64,000 nucleotides of DNA from Globodera rostochiensis (taxonomy: Eukaryota; Nematoda; Chromadorea; Rhabditida; Heteroderidae). The DNA is taken from assembly GCA_018350325.1 (NCBI GenBank), contig JAEVLN010000002.1:2382295-2446294 (forward strand), in the 5' to 3' direction. The first letter of the stretch is position 1. Every line of letters starts with the position of its first letter. The position numbers were made by a program, and so were the translations under genes. Of this stretch, positions 25,453-37,156 are shown in pieces. Below the pieces are notes generated by a model. It was not told the origin of the DNA and did no database searches. It was given only the letters and a program-made list of their open reading frames with translations.

Positions 25453-28400
25453 AATATGTACAGCTTGAAAATATAAATTTTAAATTAAATGTGACTGAGG
25501 GAAAGACAATTAAAAAAAAGGAAAAATTAAAATATGAAGCCGAATGAATTCTTGCAGATTTTTATACAAATAAAAATGTGGGATATATTTTATTTTTATA
25601 TGAATAAAATGCCTTGGGACATATTTTATTTAAGGCAATGCCAAAAATGGCTGACGGGAAAAATTCAAAATTTGAGCAAAATGGCCAATAAACAGAGGGG
25701 GGCAGGGGGGCAGGCAGCGTGGGACTCGGGCCAAAAATGGGAAATGCCACAAAATTGACGTCATTATTTTTTGCACGAATTACGTAACCAAAACTTTTTG
25801 TTTTTTGTTTGAAACTGAATTTAATCTTGCTTAAAATTGACGTTTTGAATTAATAATTAACAATTTTAAATGTTATAAATTGGAAAAAAATTAAATAAAA
25901 TCCATCCAACTTTTTATTCCGATGGCACTTTTGCTTCAATGCCGGGGGACAAATGTGCCGCGGGCACATTCTGTAAGTGCACTTCCGGTTCCGGAAATTC
26001 GTTGAGGGCACGCCAAATTTGGCCACCGAAGCGGAAAGTGTAAATTATAAACTCGGAACTTCTCATAGAAGCCTTAAATTCTTTTTTTAAAAAAGAACTT
26101 TATGGGCTAAAATTCAAAAATTGCCTCAAAATCCCCCCCCCCCCCCGGGGGCTTTTGGGCAAAAAGCAAATTTTGTGAGCGCCAATAAATTTTATTTTGG
26201 CCCGTCGGAACGGCCAAAATTAAATTTTTGCTCCCGGGCAAAGTGAAAGGCGATCAAATTACGCTGTGGGCGCCAATTTTTCGGGCGAATGACGTCAAAA
26301 AATGGCGAAAATAGCGATGAAACAAATGGGCCCAACAAAAAGGTGCTAAACATTTTTAACAAAATTCTCAGAAATTTGACCTCAAAATTTTGCCAGAATT
26401 TGCAAAAACATTGATTGGCACCCGCGGGGATTCTGGAAAAAGAACTCTTTCGATTGTTTTTTTCTATATTTACCCCCGGAGGCAAATTTTCGATTGAATG
26501 TTTTGGTTGAGAGGTGCGTGGCAAAAGAATGTAATTTCTAAAAAAGGGTCAAACCATAAACCCTCGGGGGGATTCATTAAAAAATGTATCCCTCCCTAGC
26601 CGCTTTGAGTTGTTTATGCATTAAGCATTTATTGCACATTCCATACAATTTGTCCCCTGAGGGGACGAATTGGAATTGTCCCAAATGCGAACGAACCCCC
26701 GCCAACTTGCGCATTCAAATGGTTCTGATCGAGCCCTGCGGCGTTTCGAACTCATTCCCGGGGATTTTCCTACCGGAATTCAAGCCTCATTAAAGCGGGC
26801 GGCACCCCCCCCCCCCCGGCGCTGTTAACCCCACAAATTGCTTTCAACTGAAAAATCGCACTTTATTACCCCCGCCGCCGCCGGGGGGGGGGGGGGGATT
26901 TTGGATTGTTTGTTTGTGTTGGCGGAGCTTTTTGAGTGGGAGGGGTGGGAGGGGAGGGGGGGGGGGAGAATGAACTTCCAATAACTCCCCGGGACAACTG
27001 GCCAAATTCTGGGCCCCAAATCATTTCGTCTCGTGACGCCAAACGGCGGACGAAGTGAAGTTCCGCCCCCCAGGGGGACGGACGGCAGATGAGCTGCAAG
27101 AGGGGGAGGGGGGGGGGTATAATGATGTGAGCTGGAAGAGATGAAGCTGAAGCGCCGAAAATGGTTTACTCGAGGAAAATGAACATATTTTGAATTTCGT
27201 CATTTTTGGCGTTCCGTTTTTTCGTTTTTTTTTTGAAAATCGGAAATGACTGCCTCTGAAACATCTGCTGCCTGAGGCGCTGTTGGACGACGGAAGCATT
27301 CTTTGTGTGATGTGAGGCCGAAAATGGGGACAAAATGAACCATTTTATGTGTTGAAGACAGAAAATTATGAGGGAATTAAATATTATATTATTTAATTAT
27401 TTCTTAGAACAAAAATTGTGGGGCAAAAATTGGCCCAACCATTTGCCTCGAGGGCAATTATAGCCTCGGGGGCCCTTTTTTTGTTTGTTAGGGCATTAAG
27501 ACAAAACAAAACAAAACAAAAATGCTGCGACGGCCGGCGGAGCGCCACCACAAAAAGTTTTCGAAAATAGGCAAAACCGGCACGCGCTTTAGGGCATTTA
27601 AGAAAAAAATATTCCGGCAAAAAAAAATTGTCTCCCCCCCCCCTTTTTTTGACGACGTGTGCCGTAAAAATGTGCCACGCCACTCTTTTTCAGCCTTTGG
27701 CATCAAATCAAAAAATAAATAAAAAAGGGAAAAGAAAAAAATAAAAGGAAAAATTAAATTTGATTATCAAAAGAAGAATTTTGTTCCGTGCCGCCCGCGC
27801 GCCCTTTGGCCCAAGTCTCGGCGCGGCGGTCTCGAAGTGGCAAAAGATAAAAGGGCAAAATTCTTATTGCTTTTCTAATTGAGCGTCCCCCGAGGCGTAT
27901 TTTGTTCCCCGTAATGGAATTCCATTGCATAAAGCCCCCCCCCCCCCCCCCGTTCGTTGGTCCTCGATAAAGTTAATTGCCCCCCCCCCCCCCTGCTGGG
28001 GGGGGGGAATGCTGTTGAGGTAAAAGTTCATCTTTGGATGACATCAAAAGATGATTTTTATTTAATTCCATCCCCGTGGGGGATTATTGACGGATTATCC
28101 TCTGTTCGTCATAGCGCGTGAGATTAGGCCTAATTAGCCCCAAAAATGTGAACTATTTGCCCTGAGATGACTATTTTTCCGCTTAACACCAAATGTCCCC
28201 CGAAGGCATTAATCCCCCCACCCCCCCCCCCCCGGGGGATTTGCGTCAAAGTACAAAACAATTGGCTTTTCAAATGCTTATTTCGGGGGGAAAAAAGTCG
28301 AAATGCAATTGTAAAATGATTTAAAATTTAAAATTATGTTTTATTAATGGCACATCATTAAATTTTGTTTTTGAACTCTTTGAATGGAATTTCCGCGCAT

Positions 28401-29520
28401 TTTGGCACGCTTTTAAACTGTCGGCGCTCTCCAAACTCTGATATCATTTTCGGGGAAAGGGAATCGCCGCCGGGGCTAAAAGGACAGAGAACAAAAGCCC
28501 CCCCCCCCCGCGGGGAAATTCGGGCGGGCCTCAATTGGCGTCATTGCACCACGCCAAAGGGCATGGCATTCATTCAGCGAACCGTTAACACTTTTGCGGC
28601 GAGAGCGGCACAAATTTTTTTTGTTTGCATAATTTTAGCAAGAATTTATTGATAAAATATTTTACTTTATTTTGAAAAGAATCAATGGAATTAATTGTTC
28701 AAATTTAAATATTTAAACAATTTTTGGGGGCTTAGCGAAATTTAAATTGCTTAAAATGGAATGGCCTCTTCGGCGGGGCGGTGGGGGGGGGGCAAAGGGC
28801 AAATGAATGGCGTTCCTTTCCATGCCGCCGTCCTAAGCCATAAATTTGCATAAAATTAAAATAAAATTACGCCGGGGGGGGGGGAACATTCACTGAGTGA
28901 GTTCCCCCGGGGGGAAATGCTTCACAAATTGAACCCACGTCATTTGGAAAACTTTCAGGGTTTTAGTCCGGGTTTTCTTAAAGCTCGCGCGGTTCATTAA
29001 TAAATCAAAATGAATTTAAATAAAATTTATTTAATTAAATTTTGGCAGAATTTCAAAAAGAAAACCTTTGGGGGGAGGGGGGGGGGGGGGGAGGGGAAAG
29101 CAATCAAAATTATGTTTGTTATTTCTAAAATGAAAGTGTTTTCGTCACCAAATGCACTTTGAATATAATACAACAAAAGTCGCGGGGGCGGCGGGCACAA
29201 AACAGAGAAAAAGAGAGAGGGGGGGGGGGGGCAGAGAGCGGCTAATTGGGGCCAACCGCGCCGACACGGCGCGAGAACCGTTCAAATCCCGACTTTTCTC
29301 TCTTTGGCCTCCCGGCAAAATTGGAGGAAAGAAGCAGCGAGCGACTCTCTCACATTTGCCGCCAGGAAGCAAAACGCCCGAGGCCAAAGAATTTTCAACG
29401 CATTTTATTAAAAGTCAGCCCCCGAGGGCAAACAACATTTTTTTGGTGCTTTTGCTGAAGCGTTTATTCCACAAAATCCGTTTGTTAGAATTGTTCTAAT
29501 CAATCTAAAAATCTGTGTCC
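25453..29520. other. Gene-poor region with many C/G homopolymers
   Basis: About 4 kb without a recognisable gene. On the minus strand, about 25919-26040 could be a terminal exon (...FGGQIWRALNEFPEPEVHLQ... stop), but no acceptor was found. Homopolymer C or G runs of 9 or more recur (near 26131, 26807, 26884, 26960, 27631, 27932, 27981, 28223, 28500, 28790, 28873, 29077, 29220), giving spurious open frames. Confidence 0.5.
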
Positions 29521-29524
29521 ATTT

Positions 29525-29812
29525 TGATCGAACTAATTAGACCCCCTCCCCCCTCATTATAATCCCGAATCGAATCCATTTTGACCGCCTCATTATAATC
29601 CCGAATCTCTTTTGATCGAACTAATTACCCTCCCCCTCCCCTCATTATAATCCCGAATCCCCCCCCCCCTCATTATAATCCCGAATTCCCCCCCCCCCTC
29701 ATTATAATCCCAAATCCATTTTGATCGAACTAATTACCCCCTCCCCCCCCCTCATTATAATCCCGAATCCCTTTTGATCGAACTAATTACCCTCTCATTA
29801 TAATCCACGTCG
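29525..29812 (+). repeat. Minisatellite of CATTATAATCCCGAATC units
   Basis: At least seven CTCATTATAATCCCGAAT units occur. They are separated by either C-runs or TTTTGATCGAACTAATTA(C), so the array mixes short and long units irregularly. Confidence 0.85.
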
Positions 29813-30524
29813 AGTGTTTGTCCATTAGCTGCCAGCTGACTGGGCGCGGTTTTCCCACCAGCCGACACGAAATTGAAAGGCCGGGCCAAAAGGGAACAAA
29901 AGTCACAAAAATCGGGAAGGATTTTTTGGTTGGCAAAAGTTAAAAATGAATTAAAAACAAATGATTTGAGTTGGTCGGATTTTGAATTTGAATTTAAATT
30001 GGGTTTTGGGCTAATCATCGGAATTTACTTTTTTTTTCGACAATTTTCCGAAGCTCTCAATTTTGAGACGTGTCGCGCCTCGGGGGAGGGTTCACATTAT
30101 TTAACCTTCCTCCCTAAAATGAGTTAAGTCCGTTCGTCTGCACGGCATTTTGCCCACATTTCATTTTCTCGACCTTCTTTTATATCCCCCCAGGGGATAA
30201 TGGCAGATGTTTTAACTCTCGAGAAAGAGGAAAACGCCGCGGGGCAAAAGGTGTTCGTTTCTTCTCTTCAACAATTCCAAACGAAGCATTGGCACATGAC
30301 ATTTTTTGATCAGCAAAGTTTGACAGTTCCGCAGCAGCAAATGTCCGTCCAATTTGTACCAAAGATTAGAAAGTAAATTGAGTGAGTGAAAGCAGGTGGT
30401 TGTTTAATTGGGCCGAGAAAATGCAAAAATTAATTAAAATCATCAAATATTTTCACTGATTACCGGAGTGGCATTGGTAATTGGAAGTTGAAATGTCTAT
30501 TTTTGCCGGGTTGAAACTTTGAAA

Positions 30525-31230
30525 GCACTAATTGATATGGCCAAGCAAATTTAAAAAGAATTTGATCACTTTTCATTGACAAAAATTGATCTAAATTTTA
30601 ATTGCATTAATTGATATGGCCAAGCAAATTTAAAAAGAATTTGATCACTTTTCATTGCGAAAAATTGATCTAAATTTTAATTGCATTAATTGATATGGCC
30701 AAGCAAATTTAAAAAGAATTTGATCACTTTTCATTGACAAAAATTGATCTAAATTTTAATTGCATTAATTGATATGGCCAAGCAAATTTAAAAAGAATTT
30801 GATCACTTTTCATTGCGAAAAATTGATCTAAATTTTAATTGCATTAATTGATATGGCCAAGCAAATTTAAAAAGAATTTGATCACTTTTCATTGACAAAA
30901 ATTGATCTAAATTTTAATTGCATTAATTGATATGGCCAAGCAAATTTAAAAAGAATTTGATCACTTTTCATTGCGAAAAATTGATCTAAATTTTAATTGC
31001 ATAATTGATGTGGCCAAGCAAATTTAAAAAGAATTTGATCACTTTTCATTGCGAAAAATTGATCTAAATTTTAATTGCATTAATTGATATGGCCAAGCAA
31101 ATTTAAAAAGAATTTGATCACTTTTCATTGACAAAAATTGATCTAAATTTTAATTGCATTAATTGATATGGCCAAGCAAATTTAAAAAGAATTTGATCAC
31201 TTTTCATTGCCAAATTGATCTTTTAATTTA
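30525..31230 (+). repeat. 79-bp tandem array with dimeric alternation
   Basis: Nine head-to-tail copies of a 79-bp AT-rich unit containing GATATGGCCAAGCAAATTT and GAATTTGATCACTTTTCATT. Successive GGCC positions differ by 79. Copies alternate CATTGACAAAAATTG and CATTGCGAAAAATTG (units 1-6), which is a 158-bp dimer. The alternation breaks at units 6-7, where one unit reads GATGTGG and is one base shorter. Confidence 0.95.
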
Positions 31231-31608
31231 AATTTTAAAAGCTCGTTTTGTAGGTATTGTTTTCCCGCATTTTTTGTTTTGTTAGTCCCCCGACTTTATT
31301 CGTCCAATTCGTTCGCTGTTCATCGGAATGCCATTATTCCCACCCGCCGCGCCGCCGCCGCCGCCGCCGCCGCTGCCGTCGCCCCCAATAATTTCTGTCC
31401 CCTGCCGCCCAACCGTTCAATTATGTAATTTGCCCTCCAGGGTTTTGTGTCGCCTGCGGAAAGAAAGCGCTGAAGGGCAATTATCGTCGTTTTGTTATGA
31501 CATTAAATTGGCTGATTGACGGGGCTGGATGGGGGGGGGGGGGAAGGTGGTGGACAAATAAATGTACAAAGTGTCATCACTTTGTGTGAAAGTGTTGTTG
31601 TTGTTCTG

Positions 31609-31640
<32 letters not shown>

Positions 31641-31758
31641 TCTGCTACAACTTGAAGACGGTCTGAGCTTTGCGAAGAACAGAATTTTTTATGAGTTTTT
31701 AAGCCTAACCCCAATGCAACAAAACAAAAAATTCTTTCAGTCCGGCCCATCTCAAATA
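31231..31758 (+). other. Upstream region of homeobox gene with (CTG)n
   Basis: A proline-codon-rich CCGCCG tract (about 31345-31380) and a TTG/CTG microsatellite (about 31590-31645) create open frames with poly-Pro or poly-Leu. A good acceptor, TTCTTTCAG, lies at 31732-31740. The region probably contains a 5' exon or UTR intron, but no domain is visible. Confidence 0.4.
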
Positions 31759-32506
31759 ATGAACGTTGGCACGGCACAAGCCGGAGACGGTGGTGCCCCG
31801 CCGTGCCGTCCGCCTCCGTCTACCGTAATGCCGGGCCCCGACTCAGGCGCGTTCTGTAAACGGAAGAAAAAGCGCGTCCGGACGGTGTACAGCGGGTGGC
31901 AATTGGCCGCGCTGGAGGCGCAGTTCCGTGTCCAACAGTATCTGGTCGGTGAGCAACGCGTGCGCTTTGCTGAACAGCTCGAACTCAACCAGGTCGAAAG
32001 TGTTAGCGCCGAGAGCCAAAGAAAAAAGATAGGCAAATGCACTCCGATCACCGGTGATCGGATCAGATCGACAAACATTCCATTGATTGATTCAAAAGCA
32101 ATTTTGGACTCTCTGAAATCTACGGGTAAACGTGTCCATGGCTGGTTTTAAGGGTGCTTCTGTTAGGGCATAATCGGGGAAGGAAGCGGGGGTGGGGGGC
32201 GGGGATGGAACCCCGAATTTTCAAATAAAAACTGAACCAATAAAATGAATCGTAAAGCATTTTGTTTAGACCCAGGTGAGCACGTCAAAGTTGGCATAAA
32301 TTATTGGAACACTTTCCGGCACATTGACAGGTCAAAGTGTGGTTCCAGAACAGGCGGATTCGCTTCAGAAGTCAGCGAAAATTTTTAACAAAAAAATACG
32401 ATACTTTTTCCCCCCAGGGGACCAATGGGCGACAAAAGTGCAAAAGGATACGGTAGTGAACGCGTCGACGGCAACAGAACGCACCGGCACCAAACAATTT
32501 GAATGA
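31759..32506 (+). CDS. Homeobox protein, EMX/VAX/NOT-like, with 6-nt microexon
   Basis: Exons 31759-31992, 32270-32275, 32331-32370 and 32418-32506 give 122 residues. The N-terminus MNVGTAQAGDGGAPPCRPPP is low complexity. The homeodomain starts KKRVRTVYSGWQLAALEAQF and continues QQYLVGEQRVRFAEQLELNQ|TQ|VKVWFQNRRIRFR|R. R5, L16, F20, W48, F49, N51 and R53 fall at the right positions only if the 6-nt microexon ACCCAG (Thr-Gln) is included; without it the domain is two residues short. 'YLVG' in helix 1-2 is the EMX/VAX/NOT type. It should be a nuclear DNA-binding regulator. The tail (DQWATKVQKDTVVNASTATE) is short. The upstream frame with poly-Leu is probably not translated. Subclass is uncertain. 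Confidence 0.85.
32270..32275 (+). other. 6-nt microexon of the homeobox gene
   Basis: ACCCAG sits between an acceptor, TTTTGTTTAG, and a donor, GTGAGC. It supplies Thr43-Gln44 (homeodomain numbering) and restores the 60-residue domain across what would otherwise be a single 31993-32330 intron. Both flanking introns (277 and 55 nt) have gt...ag ends. Confidence 0.75.
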
Positions 32507-33057
32507 ATGCGCTATTTTTTAGAATAATGTAAACACCAAAAGGTGAAAATCCAAAAATGCTATTTATTAATTAGCTTACTAAACACTCCTTAAGAATTCC
32601 GAAATGTTTTAAGCCTAAAACGTGAAATAATTGCCATTTAAAATGGCCTTTTTATGCTTTTGGCACTGATTACGATAGATAGAATTGGCGTGCAGTACGG
32701 TAACGAATTGCCGCGCAGGATGCCATTCTCATGAAAATTTCCAACAAATAAAAATGAGGACAATAAAAATTTGGTGGGAATAATGCGTTTGGCTTATTAA
32801 ATGGAATATGATCTAAATTTAAAATTCAATTTTTAAAAATAAATTCCAATCAATATTGATTAAATTTTATACAATTTAGTCAAAAATGTATGAGCTTTTT
32901 TGAATTTCGGGATTTGAGTTGGAGTCATAGGAGGCACGCCATTTGGGTGGAAGAAATGGTCCCAGGTCGACCTGGACAGTCATTGCACGAGATACGGGCT
33001 GGACTTGATGATATCTCTGCACAGAAAGCTGGCGTTAATCTCTTCCTCAATTTGTGT
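32507..33057. other. Convergent 3' interval, AT-rich
   Basis: Lies between the stop of the homeobox gene (+) and that of the FRS2-like gene (-). Several AATAAA-like hexamers occur on + (for example near 32746). No gene or repeat is recognised. Confidence 0.4.
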
Positions 33058-36000
33058 TCATGACGGTGTACTGCTCGCCGTCGTTGTGTTCGAGAGCGGC
33101 GGATTTGATTGGTGCTGTTGCATTACTCCCGCGTGTGGTGGACTCATCAGTTTGATGGGTGACAACAAATTGATTGTTGGCCCGCCGCATGGATGGAATT
33201 GCGCATCGTTTCTGCAAAATATTCAAATCTTAATAAAACAAATCATGCCGAGTAGGTAAATACTTTTTTCTGTCTGGGGAATACCCTCAGGGCCTGCCAC
33301 CCCAAAAACAAATGCCAATAGTAAAGACTAGAGACCGGACTTGAGCTTCGAGCGAGATCTCGAGTCGAGATTCTCGAAAAAATCTCGGGTCTCGAAAAAT
33401 CTCGTGAAGCTCATTTTTAGTCGAGCGAGATCTCAAAGTCGAGATTTTTCGAGATCCTCGAGACGAGATCCTCGAAAAAGCCGAGATTCTCGGAAAATTT
33501 CTTCGAGCGAGATCTCGAGTCGAGATTTTTCGAGATCCTCGAGACGAGATCCTCGAAAAAGCCGAGATTCTCGGAAAATTTCTTCGAGCGAGATCTCGAG
33601 TCGAGATTTTTCGAGATCCTCGAGACGAGATCTCGTCTCGACCGACCTCTAGTAAAGACACCCTCCCAACAAACAATCACCGTCTGCTAATGCCGTCCTC
33701 GTCGCCGCCGGCGCCGCTTTCGTTGTTTGCCTGCAGCAGCGGTGTCGGCGGCGGCGGCGGCTGATTGCTGGTGGTCAGCGCGCCGCTAACGGAGGCCGAC
33801 ATTTGCTGCTGAAAGGAGGCGGAAGGCCTCGGGGCGTAGAAGGAATGGTGAAGGCATTGCTGCGGATATTGCTGCTGGACATGTTGAAGATGTTGTTGCT
33901 GGTGGTGGTGGTGGTGGATCAATGCCGGGGGCAATGCCGTTGCATGGGATGACGGGGACGCAACCATTGAAGTGGACATGGACATCGGGCCGTATCTGCT
34001 GATGAGAACGATTTGGAACTGTCCAATTTTCATAGGATTTTTTGAAAACCCACGAAGATGAGAGCATAAAAGCGCCTGGGCCCGTGCTGAGGAACTCCAT
34101 TCGGCTGTGGTCGGTGCGGTGCAACTCGCGCACATTCAATTGCTGCTGATTCATGCACTCCGGCAAAATGCCATCGCCTTCGTGCGCAACATGCCGTGCA
34201 CAACCAACGTCAAAGTCCACGTTCACGTAGGCGGCGGTCGACTCGCCGCAGCGTCGGAACCGCGCCGCCGGCGGAGCCGCTGTTGGCACCAGGACGGACG
34301 GGTCCTGGAAAGAAAGTTGAACAACCTCGCAAAACAGAAAATTTCTCGGGTAAATAGGAGCCCAAATGTCAAAGTCAGCAATGCTTAATTTCACCCGATC
34401 GCAATAAAACTACCTCAGCCTGCTGCAGTTTATGCAGTTCGGTTCCAGAAAATACTGCTTGAACATGTTGTCGTTGTTGTTGTTGCTGCTGCTGAAATGG
34501 GCGTGGTGGTGGCGGCACAGCAACGCGAATGGGCTCCGCCGTCGGGTTCGGCGAGTGGCCGCTCTTCTGCTGCTGCTGCTGTGCCAGCCGACGTCGGTTG
34601 TCAATGCCGAGCACATGCTCAAGACTGAAACAAAAAGATGGGGAAAATTGCAAAAATATAATTATTATAATTTTTAAATTCAGTAATGGGTTGCGCGGGG
34701 GGAATGCTTGTCTAAGCGTTCAACTCGGCTCCATGTGCCAACTCGGGGGGATTTGTTTGTCCAACGGGACACGGGAGACGTACACAATTTCGCCTTCCAA
34801 TTGTTGTTGGCTGGCCCATGGACTGCCACCGCTGCCGCCCGTCGAGTCGAGCACCGAGTGAAAGGACTGATTCATCATGCAGGAACCGGATGCCGAGGCG
34901 GCCAACGCCGCGGGCGAAAGCGCGTAACTGAAACACACAACAAGCCCTTGCCATAGTATTAAAACATTTTTAGAGCGTATCAGCCCGTCCGTTTATGCGC
35001 GCCTTTATCCCTTTTTTGCCAAGGGCATAAAAATGCCAAAATCCAAATTCCCGCCCACCCCCCCCCCCCCCCTCAAATGTACACCCACCCGCCGTTCTGT
35101 TGTTGCTGCTGTTGCGCGTGTATCATCGCCGCAGCCATCAGCGAGGAGGCGCTGCTGCTCGCCGCGACGTTCGACGACGGCGGCGGCGGCGGCCGGTGCT
35201 GGTGGAGCAGTGGCGGCGCCGGCGGCGGCGGTGCGGTGGCGACGTGCGACTGCAGAGGCGGCAGTTGCTGTTGCGCGAAACAAAAAATGGAAATCAAAAA
35301 ATTGAACAAATTTGAAAAAAAAACCTAAAATTTCTACAATAGAACTAGAGATCGGACTTGAGGACCGATCAAGATTTCGGATCGAGAATCTCGATAAATC
35401 TCGTATTCGAAAAATCTAGAAAAGAAATTAAACGATCGAAATTCGTTCGAGAGATCACTGAAAATGTCGAAAAAATCTCGTTAAAAATTCGTCGACCGAA
35501 ATTTTCGATCGAGAATCTCGATCTATCCAATCGCTAAAAAGAAAACCAAAATTTAAATGAAATTTTCTGCCCACACCCCTGCGGTCGTCTGCAGCAGGTG
35601 GGGGAGTCGGTGGTGCAGCACAACGCCATGTTCAATGTTGGACACCACACTGCGTGGACGATCACGCGACAGTGCCGGAGGCACAGCCATGGCCCCGCCG
35701 GCGGCGGACCTGTCCAGTAAAAAATCGGGCAGTAAGCAGACAAATCGTCAAATTCAAAAAGTTCGGATCGAATTGTCCGTCTATCAGAAATCAGAAAAAG
35801 CTTTTTTTGGCATTTTTCTGACCAAAAATGCGTCAAAAAATTGTGCGCGTCCGCCGGCCGTTCACCTGACGAAATGTTGCGGAATCATTGACGACGAGGC
35901 GGCCGAAACAATGGACGGGCAGTGCGAATTTGGCGACGCATTTTGGTGCACGCGTCGCGTGTCCGACGCGGCCGCTGCTGCCGCGTACGCGCTGTACGGA

Positions 36001-37156
36001 GGCGGCGCGGACGGCGCGGCATCGGCGGCGGCGGCGGCGGACGGGGGGAATTCGTTGTTGGCACCTTTTGGGGGTGAAAGAAAATTAGGTAAATCGCGAA
36101 ATTTAAATGATTATTTTGGTGATAAAAAATTCGGGAAAATTTTCATTTCCCCCTAAACACCTTCGCTGGAAAATCGCTGAATCGGATGAATCCGTGCCGC
36201 GGCGCCCGGGTTCGGCACCAGCGAATGGACGCGATGTGTGCCGTTGCTGGCCACCGAGCCGGCACGCGAGCCGCAGCGCGCGTACTCCTCGATTTTGATT
36301 TTGCTTTGGACCATCTGCAAAATGCCAATGTGGAAAGCGCCCGATCAAAATCAAATTCAATGAACGGGGGGGCACAAAAATGGCATTTTAGATGAGTCAA
36401 CAAAAAACAATTTCAAAGTGACCCCCCGCGCCCGTCCCCCCCCCCTCCCAAATTATAAAACGACGGACATGGAAAATCCTCTCGGCCTGGTGGGATTGGA
36501 ATGTGTGGAGGCCTTCGCCGGTCGCGCAACGACGGCCGCTTTCAAAAAAGAAAACCTAAAAAAACAAAACAAAAAAATTTGGGTTTTTTTTTGAAAATCG
36601 AAGCCCCCTCCCCTGTCGTTTTTCGATCCAAGCCTCCCACATCCCCCCTCCCCTCTCTGTGCTTTAATTGATGCTAAAGAACTGACCCCCCCCCCCCAAT
36701 TCCCTTTGGTTCGACATCCCCCCCCCCAGGGATCCCTTACGGCTAAACCAAAATTGCCCACAGGGCAAACCCATTTTTGGTGTCCGCGACACCCCCCCCC
36801 CCCCCAATTTCGCCTACCCCTGAACAAGTGTAGCCGTAACGGCGCAAATGGGCAAGTGGCCAAAATTGAAAGTTGTTGCCGCCTCGGCTAAACACAATTT
36901 CGTCGTCGTTGATCTTCAACCAACCTGAACTCCAAAAATTGAAAATTGAAAAAAAAACAAATAAACAAAAAACGACGGACCCGGGATGAATTTGTTGCGC
37001 TTCTTCACAAACACTCGGAAGGCGGATGGATATGAAACAGAGAAAGAAAAATTTAGAAAAATTTATCCAAAATTTGCGCGATCGATTACCATTTGTAAAA
37101 TTTTCCGCCCTGAACAGTCGCGACTGGTGCTGATGCTCACTTGAGCAGTTGCCCAT
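33058..37156 (-). CDS. FRS2-like adaptor: N-myristoylated PTB/IRS-type domain protein
   Basis: Start MGNCSSEHQHQSRLFRAENF (37156) has the Gly2/Ser myristoylation pattern plus a palmitoylatable Cys, as in FRS2. Following exons supply an IRS-type PTB domain: VFVKKRNKFIPG, WLKINDDEIVFSRGGNNFQF then WPLAHLRRYGYTCS, and (36460-36560) FFFESGRRCATGEGLHTFQS with HQAERIFH. RRYGY and FxFESGRRCxTGxG are diagnostic. The remainder (exons about 36165-36310, 35868-36060, 35560-35710, 35070-35275, 34720-34930, 34420-34650, 34090-34305, 33686-33980, 33058-33205) is Gln/His/Pro/Ala-rich. It contains AAYVNVDFDV, a YxN motif of the Grb2-SH2 type, near the C-terminus. It should couple a receptor tyrosine kinase to Ras/MAPK at the membrane. 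Several low-complexity exon ends are approximate. Confidence 0.8.
33329..33651. mobile_element. hAT-like non-autonomous element, CGAGATCTCG word
   Basis: Ends TAGAGACCGG and CCGACCTCTA are inverted repeats, and the 8-bp duplication GTAAAGAC flanks exactly (33321-33328, 33652-33659). The interior is a tandem/inverted array of GAGCGAGATCTCGAGTCGAG and TTTTTCGAGATCCTCGAGAC. It lies in the last intron of the FRS2-like gene. Confidence 0.92.
35346..35536. mobile_element. hAT-like element, degenerate copy of the CGAGATCTCG family
   Basis: Starts TAGAGATCGGACTTGAGGAC like 18449 and 33329, and ends CCAATCGCTA. Flanks AATAGAAC and AAAAGAAA match at 6 of 8, consistent with an older insertion. It sits in an intron of the FRS2-like gene. 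Confidence 0.7.

Noticed and set aside
26192..26793. Minus ORF at 26192-26524 and + ORF at 26584-26793 (with a CPKC pair)
   Set aside because: No recognisable family, no supporting splice structure, and Cys spacing does not complete a zinc motif.
31516..31758. Open frame with poly-Leu upstream of the homeobox ATG, resembling a signal peptide
   Set aside because: The Leu run is a CTG microsatellite, and a strong splice acceptor lies just before the Met at 31759.
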